A DNA stretch of 64,000 nt. Origin: Zasmidium citrigriseum (lineage: Eukaryota; Ascomycota; Dothideomycetes; Mycosphaerellales; Mycosphaerellaceae). The notes below the pieces were generated by a model. It was not told the origin of the DNA. It saw only the letters and a list, made by a program, of their open reading frames with translations, and did no database searches. This document shows positions 12,490 to 22,229 of this stretch, in pieces. The position numbers were made by a program, and so were the translations under genes. Numbering within the stretch: position 1 is the stretch's first letter; every line of letters starts with the position of its first letter. The stretch lies in assembly GCA_002786025.1 (NCBI GenBank), contig NHNW01000032.1, forward strand, positions 396,420-460,419, read 5' to 3'.

Positions 12490-13075
12490 ATGGACAATAC
12501 GACCATGCCAATGGGCATGCCACCAACCGGCAACTCCACCGCCCTCAAACAATACCTCCTCAAACAACTCATGCCCATGGACGAAATGCTCATGGTCTTC
12601 TTCACCTCGATCCAAACAGCCCTGTGGTCTGAGTCTTGGTGGCCCCTCACAACAGGGCAGTACGCCGGGACTTGCATCTTCTTGATCGCTCTTGCGGTAA
12701 TCTTTCGTGGGTTGTTGGCCGCGCGGATGAACTTTTTAAGATTGTATGGGAGGATGGTCGAAAGGCATGATACCAAGATCTTGCGGGTTGCGAGTGGTGG
12801 GAAGGAGGGCGTTAGGGTGAGCGAGGAGGAGGTCGCGACGCCGAAGTGGAGGGTCAATGAGGCTTTTTGCCAAGCTGCGTTGGGTACGGTCATTGCTGGG
12901 GTTAGCTATCTCTTGTGAGTGCCATCTGTGGGAGTGTGATTGGTGTTGCTGATGTTGAGACAGGATGCTTGCGGTCATGACGATGAATGTTGGATATTTC
13001 ATGTCGGTGCTCGGTGGCGTGTTCTTGGGAAGTTTCGTGCTGGGCAGGCATACGGGGGCTGCAGCTGCTCTCTGA
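12490..13075 (+). CDS. Ctr-type copper transporter
   Basis: Two exons, 12490-12914 and 12964-13075, with a 49-nt intron (GTGAGT...CAG) give 178 aa. The ATG at 12490 sits in a strong CGCCACCATGG context. The N-terminus is Met-rich (MDNTTMPMGMPP), as in extracellular copper-capturing tails. The first membrane segment follows SWWPLTTGQYAG. The last segments contain MLAVM, then 12 residues, then GVFLG, which is the Mx3M-x12-Gx3G signature of the Ctr family; the first part of it is completed only by the splice. Family function: trimeric plasma-membrane (or vacuolar) Cu(I) channel. The divergent FRE-type reductase would supply Cu(I), and the shared promoter carries three copper-box-like repeats. 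The exact member (Ctr1-, Ctr2- or Ctr3-like) cannot be fixed from sequence alone; the small size fits Ctr2/Ctr3-like forms. Confidence 0.95.
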
Positions 13076-13230
13076 TATCGGTGCTTCTGCTTGAGAGTCT
13101 CTGCGTCAGAAGGCAAGACGGGATAGATAGTGAATGATGGGCGTCTGAGTCGAGGCAGCGTGCGTTGTTTAGACTCGATATTGACAGCCAGATACTATAT
13201 CGAGCGTGTGCGGTATGTGTGTGCCTTGGG

Positions 13231-13574
13231 AGCGCATTGGATCTCCTCCTTTTCCTCTCGTGGCGTGATGTTTGAGTTTGGTGTTGGCCTTTGCTGCTGG
13301 CGGAGCGATTGACCAGCGGTCGAGGTTGGCGAACTTGTCGCAGAAGAAGGCGGAGATAGTGATGATATGCCTGGCGTGTTAGTGACTACCTGGTATCTCG
13401 ATAGTATTATCGAGCAAGAACTTGCAGGTGTAGAGGATCGCGCTTGCCCAGCGCCGGTGAAGGGGAAAGTCAGCAGGAAAGACCGACGCCCAACAGCAAG
13501 AGCAGCGCACCTCCTTCCGCGACCACCCAAGGTAAATCTTCGGAACTCGCAGAGGTGAGGTTTATAAAGCGCAT
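13231..13574 (-). CDS. Possible small membrane protein, multi-exon (partial model)
   Basis: Two minus-strand stretches show the strong C/G-ending codon bias of real genes here. The first follows an ATG at 13574 (product begins MRFINLTSASSEDLPWVV, then a Leu-rich segment). The second, at about 13372-13280, encodes ITISAFFCDKFANLDRW followed by a Lys-rich tail. They lie in different frames, so one or two introns must join them. A branch-point-like CACTAAC just before CCAG precedes the second stretch, but no donor I found is convincing (GTTGGG and GTTCTT are the options). I recognise no family. The C-terminus is not defined and could run towards the end of the copper transporter gene. Confidence 0.3.
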
Positions 13575-14261
13575 CAATTTCAGCGACCAATAGGCGAGTA
13601 GCTGTCAGATGTAGTCTATAGATTCATCGCAACTTCCTACCTTAGTGTAGGTGCGTCACTCCTTCGGGAGTGACCCTCGCCTTTTTGCTTTTTGCGAAGT
13701 CGTCGGTTCGAGCGGATGGAGTGCGTGGATCGTTTTGCTTCGCCGTCGTATCGATTCCTTTGCAGCGCCTAATCTGTTTTGGTACGGGCAATGCGTTTTT
13801 CGATCGCCTGGGACTTTTACTTTTCTCTTGTTATATGCTACTGTTGCATTTCCGCCTCTTTTTGATGTGGCTTATCGATCGTTCCTTCCATGTCGGCCAT
13901 ATTTCGAAACTTCATATTGGCAGTCGCTTATTTCCACCAGCGACCATCCTCACATGCACCGTCTCGAACCTTGACGTCTTCTCAATACACTTCGCCCGTA
14001 CATGCGTAATGTATCGCACAGCTAGACGTGGACAGCGGCATGTCTCAATGTATGTGTCACCGCTGATTTTAAAAGGCAGGTCATGTCTCATCGCACCTCC
14101 CAGAGCAGATTCGAATTTGGACGTTGGCAGCAAGTGAATGGCAGTGCGGTGCTGTGACGCTTCAACTTTCACCCAGCCGCGCACTGTCAAACCTCATCTC
14201 GCACGCCACTTACTCCCGCAGCAGTCAAACCCGCGTCTCTGGTCGGACGCGAGGAGCCAAC
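13575..14261. other. Intergenic region before the first RING gene
   Basis: This holds a perfect UUCG-capped hairpin (listed separately), then T-rich DNA at about 13681-13860. Open frames are short and without family resemblance. Confidence 0.4.
13655..13674. other. Perfect 8-bp hairpin with TTCG tetraloop
   Basis: GTCACTCC and GGAGTGAC pair perfectly around TTCG, an unusually stable RNA tetraloop, followed within 20 bases by CTTTTTGCTTTTTG. It could mark a structured RNA or a Pol III-like termination region. I could not fold a tRNA or any known RNA around it. Confidence 0.4.
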
Positions 14262-16388
14262 ATGCCAGACCAGCACCCGACTGCAGGTGCAGCTGAGCTC
14301 GAGGCCAGGCCCTGGCGCCGGCCGGCTATCGACATTCGACTACTCCGTCATCCTCCATCGCCGTCGCTCTATCCCGCCTATGAATTGCATGAGTTGCCAC
14401 GCCAGCAACCTGTCATGCCGCCTGCACCACCGCAGCAGCAGCCGGCCGAGCGCCCCACGGTAGCCATGCTGGAGCATCGAGCCCGACTGTCGCGACACCG
14501 TATCTTCATGGAGCATGACGAGTCCTATGCGGACCGCGAGATCCGGCGCATTCTGACTGGCCGGGGACTAAGGGAAGGCGAGCGCTCACCTCGACGTTTG
14601 GAGGCACATCTGTAAGACAACCTCGACACACGATGGGGATCGGACTGACATTGGCAATACAGCAGTGGTATGGAGCGGGAAGAGCTGGACTTCCTCAGAC
14701 GACAAGCCCCAAGACAAGCACCTCTAATCACCAACCCCAATCTCATCCCTCTGCCCGATCATCCTGTTGGCATGGCGCCGATTAGACATCTGCTCGAGGG
14801 TGGTAGGCAAGGGGGCCGGGACGTTCAGCAGAGGCAGCTGGATCCCACTGCAGTGAGTCATCCCACGAGTAGACCATCACGCGTACTGACCTTACCACCA
14901 CAGCGACAGCACCGCCCGGACGGCGTGAGACGCGGACTCGAGCATGGTCTAGAGAATCTTGATGCAGGACGGGATCTCCATGGAATTCGACGACGTGCGA
15001 TTGCATCTCCACTACGTCTTTCCCCAGATCGAAGAGAAATAGACACAGTCCGTGATCAAAGTGCCAATCCTCCAAGAGGTTTCCTCCGTACTCCTCCAAG
15101 AGCCTCATCGCCGGCGTTCCGCGCTCCTGGTCTGCTGTTTGGTGGATTTCCGCAGAGGCCTGAGGGTGACCGGCGCCCAGGCGGTCTTGAGAACGAGCGC
15201 AATGAACAGATTCCAGCTCCACCTGGCCGTGGCCGTGTATCTTCGGACCCTCCGACAACTCCACCCGGGACCGAATTACCTTATGACCAAAGTCCCAGGC
15301 TGCGACCCCGCGAAGACAATGGCGAGACATTCATGGCGCAAGTGGACCAGGGCCGCTCTCGAGTGGAGCGCGACTTTGGCCCCATGGATCATACTCGGCC
15401 AGCCATCAGTCCTATCAGGCCTGCAGTCGACCCGGAGGTGGTACGTCAGCGAGCACAGGGCTTGCTGGACGCTCTTCGCAGAAATGGAGGCGAGCCGCCA
15501 CAAGATCATGTCCAACAGCGAGTCGCAGTGCTTCATGGTCAACAAGAACGTGATATGCGTGCAGTGGACGGTGATCAGGAGCGACACCGCTTGCGCTTCC
15601 GGGCAGAACAGAGAGCCTCCCGAAGGGGTGTACGTCGGCAGCACAGAGCTCGGCAGCCACAACAAGAACAGCAAGCAAGCAGTGCAGTATCTGGAGATGC
15701 GGCCCCTCCAATCCAACTTCATAATATCACTCTACCACGAAGAAGTCAAACGGCAGTGCAAGCGGATGATGATGACAACGACGCGGTAGCAAGCAGCTCA
15801 GGCGACCGTGCCGCGGATCGAATTCCACTCCTCAACACTATACAAAGACGCCAGCGGGAGACTGTTAGTCAAGGAATCCGGAACAGAAGACTTTTGGAGC
15901 GCGTGAGACAGCTTCACCGTGCTCGGCGCGAAGGCCAAGAAATGCAAGATCAAGGAGGCCAGGGACAAATGCCCATGCAGCAACAACCTGTGCCGCCTTT
16001 TGGACAGCCGATTGACCGCAGTACCCAGAACGCCGGGTCACGCCAACACGAAAGCGTTGAGCCTCAGCATTTCGAGAGTGTCACCGCACTTCAGCACCAG
16101 GCGATCACCGATCAAAACGCCGCCCGCAAGCTCGAGCAGCTTGCTGAAGACTTCTGCGGAATCTGCTTTAACAGATACATACAGCCAGTTGCCACACGTT
16201 GTGGACATGTCTTCTGTTTAGGATGTGTGGCACGATGGATACGGATGAGACATCGCTGCCCAACCTGCAGGGCAGGACACCGACTGGAGGATTTGATCAA
16301 GATCGTTGGACATTTGCAAGAACGTAGTCTGCCAAGCTCGGAAGACGTAGCCAGAGGTCAGGAGGCTCGTGACGATCGACCAATTTGA
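14262..16388 (+). CDS. Large RING-finger protein, RING 1 of 4 (putative E3 ubiquitin ligase)
   Basis: Three exons: 14262-14611, 14663-14852 and 14904-16388. Both introns are 51 nt; the second (GTGAGT, TACTGAC branch, CAG) could also be read through in frame, so a longer isoform is possible. The spliced product is 674 aa. Residues 1 to about 560 are low-complexity, rich in Arg, Gln and Pro and probably disordered. A C3HC4 RING lies at about residues 598-636 (CGIC...CGHVFC...CPTC), which in this fold binds two Zn ions and recruits an E2 enzyme. Just before it, KLEQLAEDFCGIC matches the same position in the three RING genes downstream (LEQL/IEQL plus RING), so these are paralogues. No membrane segment is seen. 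The substrate is unknown. The ATG at 14262 is the first ATG that keeps exon 1 in frame with the splice. Confidence 0.85.
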
Positions 16389-16939
16389 TCGTGAAGAATG
16401 AGTACGGCGAGCACAAGGATGGAAAGAATGTCACTGCGCCTGGGCCGAAGCCTCAGCTGAACACAACTTCTCTCCGCAGATGCTCTACTACGAGGTCACA
16501 TGCTCAGAAATCTGACTCAAGACTCAGATCTCCCGCTCACGTTCTCGCAGGAACACGTTTTGCGAGGAACTTTGCCTATATAGCTGACGTTTCTCGTTGG
16601 GACTAGCTTCGAGACTTGTATGACATAGGTACATGCGAAGTCTAACGCATCGCAAAGTCCAAAACTCCGATGAAAACGACACGAATCCATGGCTGGAAGC
16701 CTATAATAATCCATGTGAAGAAAGAGCGAGGCAGTCCCCCCCCCCTTCGGAGTATGGAAAGCGAATTGATCGGCATACCGACAGTGGAGAGTACGAGCAC
16801 TGCGGTCTTGGAATTGCGAATATTACACGGAAATTTGTACACGCAGCGGAATACATAAGACAGCGAGACGAGGCAACCTACCCAGATTCTCTAGCTCTTC
16901 CTAGCAATCGTCAACACCAAATTCTTTCAACCTAAAACA
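16389..16939. other. Spacer
   Basis: No supported gene. A C run (CCCCCCCCC at about 16737-16745) is the only notable local feature. The last 150 bp should hold the promoter of the small secreted protein gene. Confidence 0.4.
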
Positions 16940-17339
16940 ATGCACTTCACCACCACCGCCCTCTTAACCGTCCTCGCCGCCCTCCCTTAGTACACCCCAA
17001 CACCCTAACACCCAAAACCACAGCACACTAACCTCTGGATCCAGGGCCTTCGCCGGCCACAGCTGCAAATGTCAAGACCCTAGCGGCAAGGGCCCGCAAT
17101 GGGACGACCTAACGAAGCAAGTCTGTGGCGAGCAGTCCGATAACGAAAACAACGGCTTCTGCGCCGATAATATCGTCTATCATGGGGATCAGCATCACCA
17201 GGTAAGTTGGAGGGATAGGTGTGTATAGAGGTGCTAACGGGGTGGGTAGTGTTCGAGCTCGTTGAACTGTTTGGATTCGGGGGCATTTAGTACCCGGTGT
17301 GCGCAGTTGGGGGCTCCCGGGGCGTACTGTTGGAATTAG
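16940..17339 (+). CDS. Small secreted cysteine-rich protein, effector-like, with a questionable first splice
   Basis: Exon 1, 16940-16989, encodes the signal-peptide start MHFTTTALLTVLAALP. Exon 2, 17045-17201, encodes AFAGHSCKCQDPS and onward. Exon 3, 17250-17339, ends in AYCWN and TAG. Intron 2 is textbook (GTAAGT, GCTAAC, TAG). Intron 1 has a GTACAC donor, a perfect CACTAAC branch point and a CCAG acceptor, but joining at these sites makes the junction codon TAG, a premature stop. The alternative acceptor ACAG (34-nt intron) keeps the frame (LPYTLTSGSRAFAGHSC) but is unusually short and puts the branch point in the exon. The mature part is about 80 aa with eight Cys in the pattern CxC...C...C...C...C...C...C. 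Signal peptide, small size and even Cys number fit apoplastic effector-like proteins. The gene may be intact through odd splicing or freshly broken. It falls below the size of ordinary ORF filters. Confidence 0.65.
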
Positions 17340-17977
17340 ATGGGGTCTGGAAAGGAAGGGGGTGTGGAGATGTTGGTCACGCTGTTTTGGAGAGCAGGAT
17401 TTCACTCTTTTAGTAGATGCAATAAGTCCGATCAACTATTACATAGATCGATCGCTACACCCCGAGACCACTCTACTCCCTTTCGCTTTTGTCTATCGAG
17501 TGCGAAGCGGCATAGCCTCCATAGGGATTCGGTGTTCAATGGCGGGCCCGAAGAGAGACGACAACCAGTCCGGGGTTCCAGGCAGAACTTCCTACCACGT
17601 ACTCTGGATTAGCGTCAGCTGTCAACGCAAAGAAGTCATCCTCTCTCGTTTGAACTTCCTGCCTCGTTCAACCTTCCTGCGAGACAATCGACGTCTTTCG
17701 CAGAGCTCGAGCGAGGTCCTTGAGGGTGGCATCTTGGAATTGAGGGCAGGAGTTGACAACAGTTCCTTCGAAGTGTTGATAGACCTAAAGGGCTTGGAAA
17801 TCTCAACGATTAAGCTGCAGGCGAGTAACAGCACGTGAATGTCCAGTCGCGGATTCTGACGTCAAGCGCGCTTTCCCATTTCCGCTGCCAAAATCCCAAC
17901 CCGCACCATCCACCTCTTCTCGACTTCGCGACCACAACATCTCTACAACACAAGTACATCCGTCGCTGCGCACCAAC
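17340..17977. other. Spacer and promoter of RING 2
   Basis: No supported gene; short frames on both strands lack codon bias. It carries the CRE-like box at 17857-17870. Confidence 0.4.
17857..17870 (+). promoter_or_regulatory. CRE-like box (TGACGTCAAGCGCG) upstream of RING 2
   Basis: The palindromic TGACGTCA core is the classical CRE/bZIP site. The whole 14-mer recurs exactly upstream of the next RING gene, at nearly the same distance from the ATG (107 bp here). Confidence 0.5.
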
Positions 17978-18815
17978 ATGTCTTCCCGCACAACCTGGAC
18001 GGACAGCGAGTCTGTTCGCAACGCCGACCAGCCTGAGCAGCGGGCGCAAGAGGTAAGTCCATGCGTGGTCTAAGCCCGGATGTCCTTTGTTTCTCACCGA
18101 GATCCAGGCCGACAACCTCAACAACGAGACCGAGGCTGTTATGGGCGATCTTCCTGATTTGCTGCCGCGAGAATCCATCAGGACCCACCCGGTTCGTCCC
18201 TTTCAATCCTCGACATCCAAGAATACTTGCTGATACCAGACACAGGCTCCTCCAGACGACGCATCCGAGGACCGCATTATCGAAAGCAGGCGATTCCGCC
18301 GTACCCGGCGGATCCACTTTCATGCTGAGCTACTTCTTGCCACCGCTGCTGAGATCATGGTCGTTTTCGAGCACGTGGCTCTACCAGACGCTCCCGAGGA
18401 TTGGACGGACGTCACTGCTCGCGCCGTTGCGGCTGTTACGGAGGCTTCGACGATTTCCATGTCAGAGCTGAAGCAGCTGGCTGCCGCTGGCGACTCGGCT
18501 GCAGTGCGCAAGATCGAGCAGCTACAGGGCGACGAGTGTATGATCTGTACAGGAGAGCTGAAGGGCCAGGAGATTGCGGTGACGGAATGTGGCCATGTGT
18601 TCTGCTTGGGGTGTGTTGCTGCGTGGGTGTTCCAGAAGAAGCATTGCCCGGCTTGTAGGACGAAGCAAGGAATCGAGGATGTGAAGAAGTTGGTCCTTGA
18701 GGGAGAGGAGAGCGCCCAGCAGGAGGGAAACGACAAGGAAGGAGAGGATGAGCAGCAGACGATCGGCGAGCGGGCTGCCGGCGACGAGAAAGCTGGTGGG
18801 GAGAAGGCTGTCTGA
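17978..18815 (+). CDS. RING-finger protein, RING 2 of 4
   Basis: Three exons: 17978-18052, 18108-18191 and 18246-18815. The introns are 55 and 54 nt; the second has a weaker GTTCGT donor but reading through it hits a stop. The product is 242 aa. The first half is polar. A C3HC4 RING spans about residues 152-190 (CMIC...CGHVFC...CPAC), preceded by KIEQLQGDE. The tail after residue 195 is very acidic (Glu, Asp, Gln, Gly). Family role: Zn-binding E3 ligase module that accepts an E2; the target is unknown. In size, intron number and the block before the RING it matches the next gene, so the two look like a tandem duplication. They also share an exact CRE-like promoter box. Confidence 0.88.
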
Positions 18816-19584
18816 GCAAAGCAAGGTCGACAACGATGGCGTGCAGGCACGGGGCATCCACCCAGGACGTTGCCATGCATATGCTATGTGATACATCGCA
18901 TTGGCTCGCCGTATCCGGCAGGGCGCATTGGATCAGGCTTGTGCATACGGACGACCTGACATGCTCTGCCACTTGTTTTGCTACGTATCATCGTACAGTC
19001 ATGCGTACTCAACGCAGCAAGAGTGATTCTTAACATAACATTGTACCAAAACAGTAAAAGGACCATGCATAGGAGAATATCAAACGCGACAAGGCCGCTA
19101 CATTGGTGCTCCGTTTCATTCAGGTGTCGCTGCTCTGCGCTGCTTCTTGTAAGCCTTTCTCATCGTATTCTCATAGCATGTCAATAAATCGAACGGGAAT
19201 ACACCTCTCCGAAAGTGAGGTGGCCCATACCGCTGCCGCTTTCGACACCTTTTCCGGACGAATCAACGCTGAAACGATCATCTAGGGCGCTCTGTTCCTG
19301 TTCCGCGTCCAGCACGGCCGTGGCGTACTCGGCACCCGTATGCCGTTGAAAGGCTTCGGCGCGGAGACATAGCTCTGGCGCGAGTCGTCAATGCACAGTT
19401 GGGCTTATAAATGTGCCGTATCCTGTAGCAACGGTGGCATGTGAAAGCTTAGAATTATGACGTCAAGCGCGGCCCGCGCACCACTCCCCGCCAAGAGTCC
19501 CCACCGCAGACTTGCAGCCCCTCGTTCATGACTCCAAAATCTTTTCAAATCCATCGTCTGTGTTTCTTACATCAAGCAGCAGCC
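18816..19584. other. Spacer and promoter of RING 3
   Basis: No supported gene. It carries the second CRE-like box at 19458-19471. Confidence 0.4.
19458..19471 (+). promoter_or_regulatory. CRE-like box (TGACGTCAAGCGCG) upstream of RING 3
   Basis: Exact copy of the 14-mer at 17857-17870, 113 bp before the ATG. The flanking bases differ, so the box is conserved beyond its surroundings. Confidence 0.5.
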
Positions 19585-20412
19585 ATGTCTTCCGATCCAG
19601 GTGGAAGACCGTCTCGCCGCTGGACTCTCGACATGGGCGCTTTCGACTTCGCGTTCCACGCAGTGGGAGTGAACGCCGTCGGAGCACACGAGGAGGACGA
19701 AGAAGAGGTGAGCGCAATAAACGAATCTATGGTGCTTTGACTGATGCACGCTCCCCAGGCCATGATCGACTACGAGGACTATGGATATACCATGTCCGAC
19801 AGCGGGCTCGAGGAGTCTGCTCGCCCGGGCTCACCGTCGCTCGAGGCGCCGGAGGAGCAGCCTTGCGGCTCCGCTTCTACGCCTTTAGTACGTATAGTCT
19901 TCATGGAACCCTCTGCGCCACGCCATGCTCACATTTCAAAGGACGCGGTTTCCATCCAAGCTGCGGTCCACAGGCCCTACGTCGTGAACGACCCGCGCAT
20001 CCGCCGCCACATGTACCGCGACAACGAAGCCATCATGTTCATGATTATCGTACGTGCGATCCAGGACCTGTACGACACCATCGTCGAGAACGCAGAGTTC
20101 GTCGACATGGCAGCGCTGCAAGCGCAGGCGGAGGGCGGTGATCTTGCCGCGGACAGGAGACTGGAGCAGTTGCAGGATGACTTCTGCTCAATCTGTTGGG
20201 CGGAGTATGAGATGCCGGTGGAGACGCCTTGCGGACATATTTTTTGCATGGAGTGTGCTGTTACGGATATGAACTATGCCGTCGAGGGTATGCAGAAGAA
20301 CAGGAGGTGTCCGATGTGTCGCCGAAAGTGTCGCGTTGGGGATATGGTGAGGCTGCAGATTCAGGGCGTAGAAGGTGAAGAAGGCGAGCAAGATGATGGC
20401 GATGAAGCGTAG
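19585..20412 (+). CDS. RING-finger protein, RING 3 of 4
   Basis: Three exons: 19585-19707, 19759-19887 and 19942-20412. The introns are 51 and 54 nt. The second (GTACGT...AAAG) is a multiple of three and could be retained in frame; the donor is perfect, so splicing is favoured. The product is 240 aa. The N-terminus is followed by an acidic run (HEEDEEE). A C3HC4-type RING spans about residues 166-210 (CSIC...CGHIFC...CPMC), preceded by RLEQLQDDF, with a slightly longer insert before the last Cys pair (MNYAVEGMQKNRR). The C-terminus is acidic (EGEEGEQDDGDEA). It is a likely E3 ligase module and closest in build to RING 2. Confidence 0.87.
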
Positions 20413-20777
20413 GGAGGGGCTGGATATAGACTTCAAGACTACATGGTTGAGCGGTGTAGGATAGTGGAGTCTGCGTTCGAGCATAAGATGGGGCATGCGA
20501 ATGGATACCGTACAGTCATCACCTTGGTCTTGCACCGCAAAGAGGATGCGGCCTTGAAACATGTTTTCGGCGCGCAGACACCATTTGTGTAGCCCGAAAC
20601 ATGTAATGATACATTCGTCTCCACTCAAAGCTCTTCAGACTCCAGACTTCTGTCCCCCAAAGAAAGCCGTGAAAGCACGTCCATCGGACTCCGGCTTCGG
20701 GGGATTCCTGTCTCGGTTTTTGAGCATGCAGCCGTGCTCGACAAGATCATTCAACTCGAACGCCAAAGGATGAATGT
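20413..20777. other. Spacer
   Basis: 3' flank of RING 3; no supported gene or repeat. Confidence 0.4.
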
Positions 20778-21356
20778 ATGACGGTCCGCGAGGAATACGA
20801 AGAGAAGGCGGTACTGACAGACTTCCAGGCACGAACGATTGCTCAATTGAGATCAAAGTCTCCCGCATCGCCGCCGCCGCGAATATGCCAGAAGCAGGAT
20901 CTGGCGCAACTGTACGCGGACAAGATCTGGAACAGTACCAAGAAGGTCACGAAGAAGCAGCAGTCTCTGGAGGTATCTGTAGACCAATCGGTCCCGAAAT
21001 GAGACGATTGGTACTAAGGCGGCACACAGGTGACCGAAAAACCGAAAGCGAACCTCTGGCCAGTTGTTTCCTCCGAAGAGAATGAGGAATGTTCGCGAGA
21101 GGAGCAGTCCAATCTTGCTCTACAAGCCCCGAACACAAGGAGGGGTGTTCCCGCTTTGCGGCTTCATAGAAAGCCAAAGGATACCTCCGACCGTGGACAG
21201 AGCCAAAGCAAAGTGGGCTTGCGTGTTGGTGTGGATCTGCCCTCGGAGCTGGTCATTCAATTGTACGGAGAGGAGGGAGATCATGACGAACGCCGTGAGC
21301 AGAGGCTTGGACGTGGAACTAGAAGTACTGGCGAGCAGTGGCAGCATACCGCCTGA
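20778..21356 (+). CDS. Hypothetical protein, weak two-exon model
   Basis: The ATG at 20778 opens a frame with good codon bias, especially in a Lys-rich stretch (TKKVTKKQQSLE, to about 20972). A 57-nt intron with a GTATCT donor, a TACTAAG-like branch and an ACACAG acceptor would join, in phase, to 21030-21356 (VTEKPKANLWPV... to TGA). No domain is recognised. Against this model, the minus strand at about 21370-21180 encodes a hydrophobic segment (LLTAFVMISLLSVQLNDQL and onward) with even better C/G-ending codons. The second exon may therefore be antisense to a real minus-strand gene. Confidence 0.25.
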
Positions 21357-21605
21357 GAAGCGTTGTTTGCATCGTGACGTTTCTGGAGAGAGTGGTTCGT
21401 GATTTGCGTTGGGTAAGTGAATGTTGAAGCAACGCATGTGGGTCTTGGCAGAATTTTAAATAGACTTCGCGGAGTCATCCTCAACTTCAACTTCTCCACC
21501 CGCAACTTCCTTTTTGTTCTCGACACCAGCACTCGTGGAACTGATACTTCCAATTCTGCGCCCAAACACTTGTCGAGATCCGCATACCATACCGCGTCCG
21601 AGACT

Positions 21606-21977
21606 ATGGCGCCGCCACGCAAGCGCCAGCGAACTTCCGCGACCACCACTCGCGCCTCTGGTCAAGTCGAGGCCGACAACCAAGATAGTACTGCCACCAT
21701 ACTCTCTACCGCCCTCGCCGTACTTCCAAGATACAATATGAGATCGCGCAAGAGATCGGCTCCGAGTTCTGCCATCGAGTCCGACGCAGCGTCTGCGAAT
21801 CCAACGATCACATCTAACATAATGTCCTTAAGATCGCCCGACTCCTTAGACCTATCTACTGCTCCTCCAAGATATATCCTTAGGACCCGCACGATAGCAG
21901 CTTCCCTCTCTGCTGCCCAGTCTGCTGCTGCGCCTGCAAATCCTAGCACCTCCTCTACCGCGATACGCTTAGGATAG
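21606..21977 (+). CDS. Hypothetical basic protein with an internal repeat
   Basis: The ATG at 21606 opens 123 codons. A TTTTAAATAG TATA-like stretch lies about 150 bp upstream. The product begins MAPPRKRQRTSA, a basic nuclear-localisation-like start, then has two related units: LPRYNMRSRKRS... and PPRYILRTRTIA..., each followed by Ala/Ser/Asn-rich sequence. No domain is recognised. It could be the first exon of the RING 4 gene that starts 250 bp downstream: RING 4 has no TATA-like element of its own and a TTAG acceptor lies just before its frame. I found no donor that joins them without a stop, so they are kept apart. Confidence 0.4.
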   Translation: MAPPRKRQRTSATTTRASGQVEADNQDSTATILSTALAVLPRYNMRSRKRSAPSSAIESDAASANPTITSNIMSLRSPDSLDLSTAPPRYILRTRTIAASLSAAQSAAAPANPSTSSTAIRLG

Positions 21978-22229
21978 TTCGGCTCTTCGCCTAGCTCTCT
22001 CGCTATCCTACGACGTCGCTTCAAGTCGCGCATGGAAGCCGCTTAGAGTCCTTCAATCGAGTCTCCTATTTCACCGGCGATCTCGATGACCTCCTCGAAC
22101 CAGTCCTCTCCAAGATCGCTACTAAATCAGCAGTCGCTAACTGTTGAGTCTCCGACCTCGGCTGGATACCTACCGGCAGTGCAAGAAGATACGAGACGAG
22201 AAGCTTAGACGGATAAAGCACTCGACGTA

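Noticed and set aside
13641..13720. Possible tRNA because of GGTTCGA near 13696
   Set aside because: The bases around it do not form a five-pair T stem, and no acceptor or anticodon stem fits.
15052..15789. 245-codon frame inside the first RING gene
   Set aside because: It overlaps in another frame, lacks any motif, and the RING frame is continuous through it.
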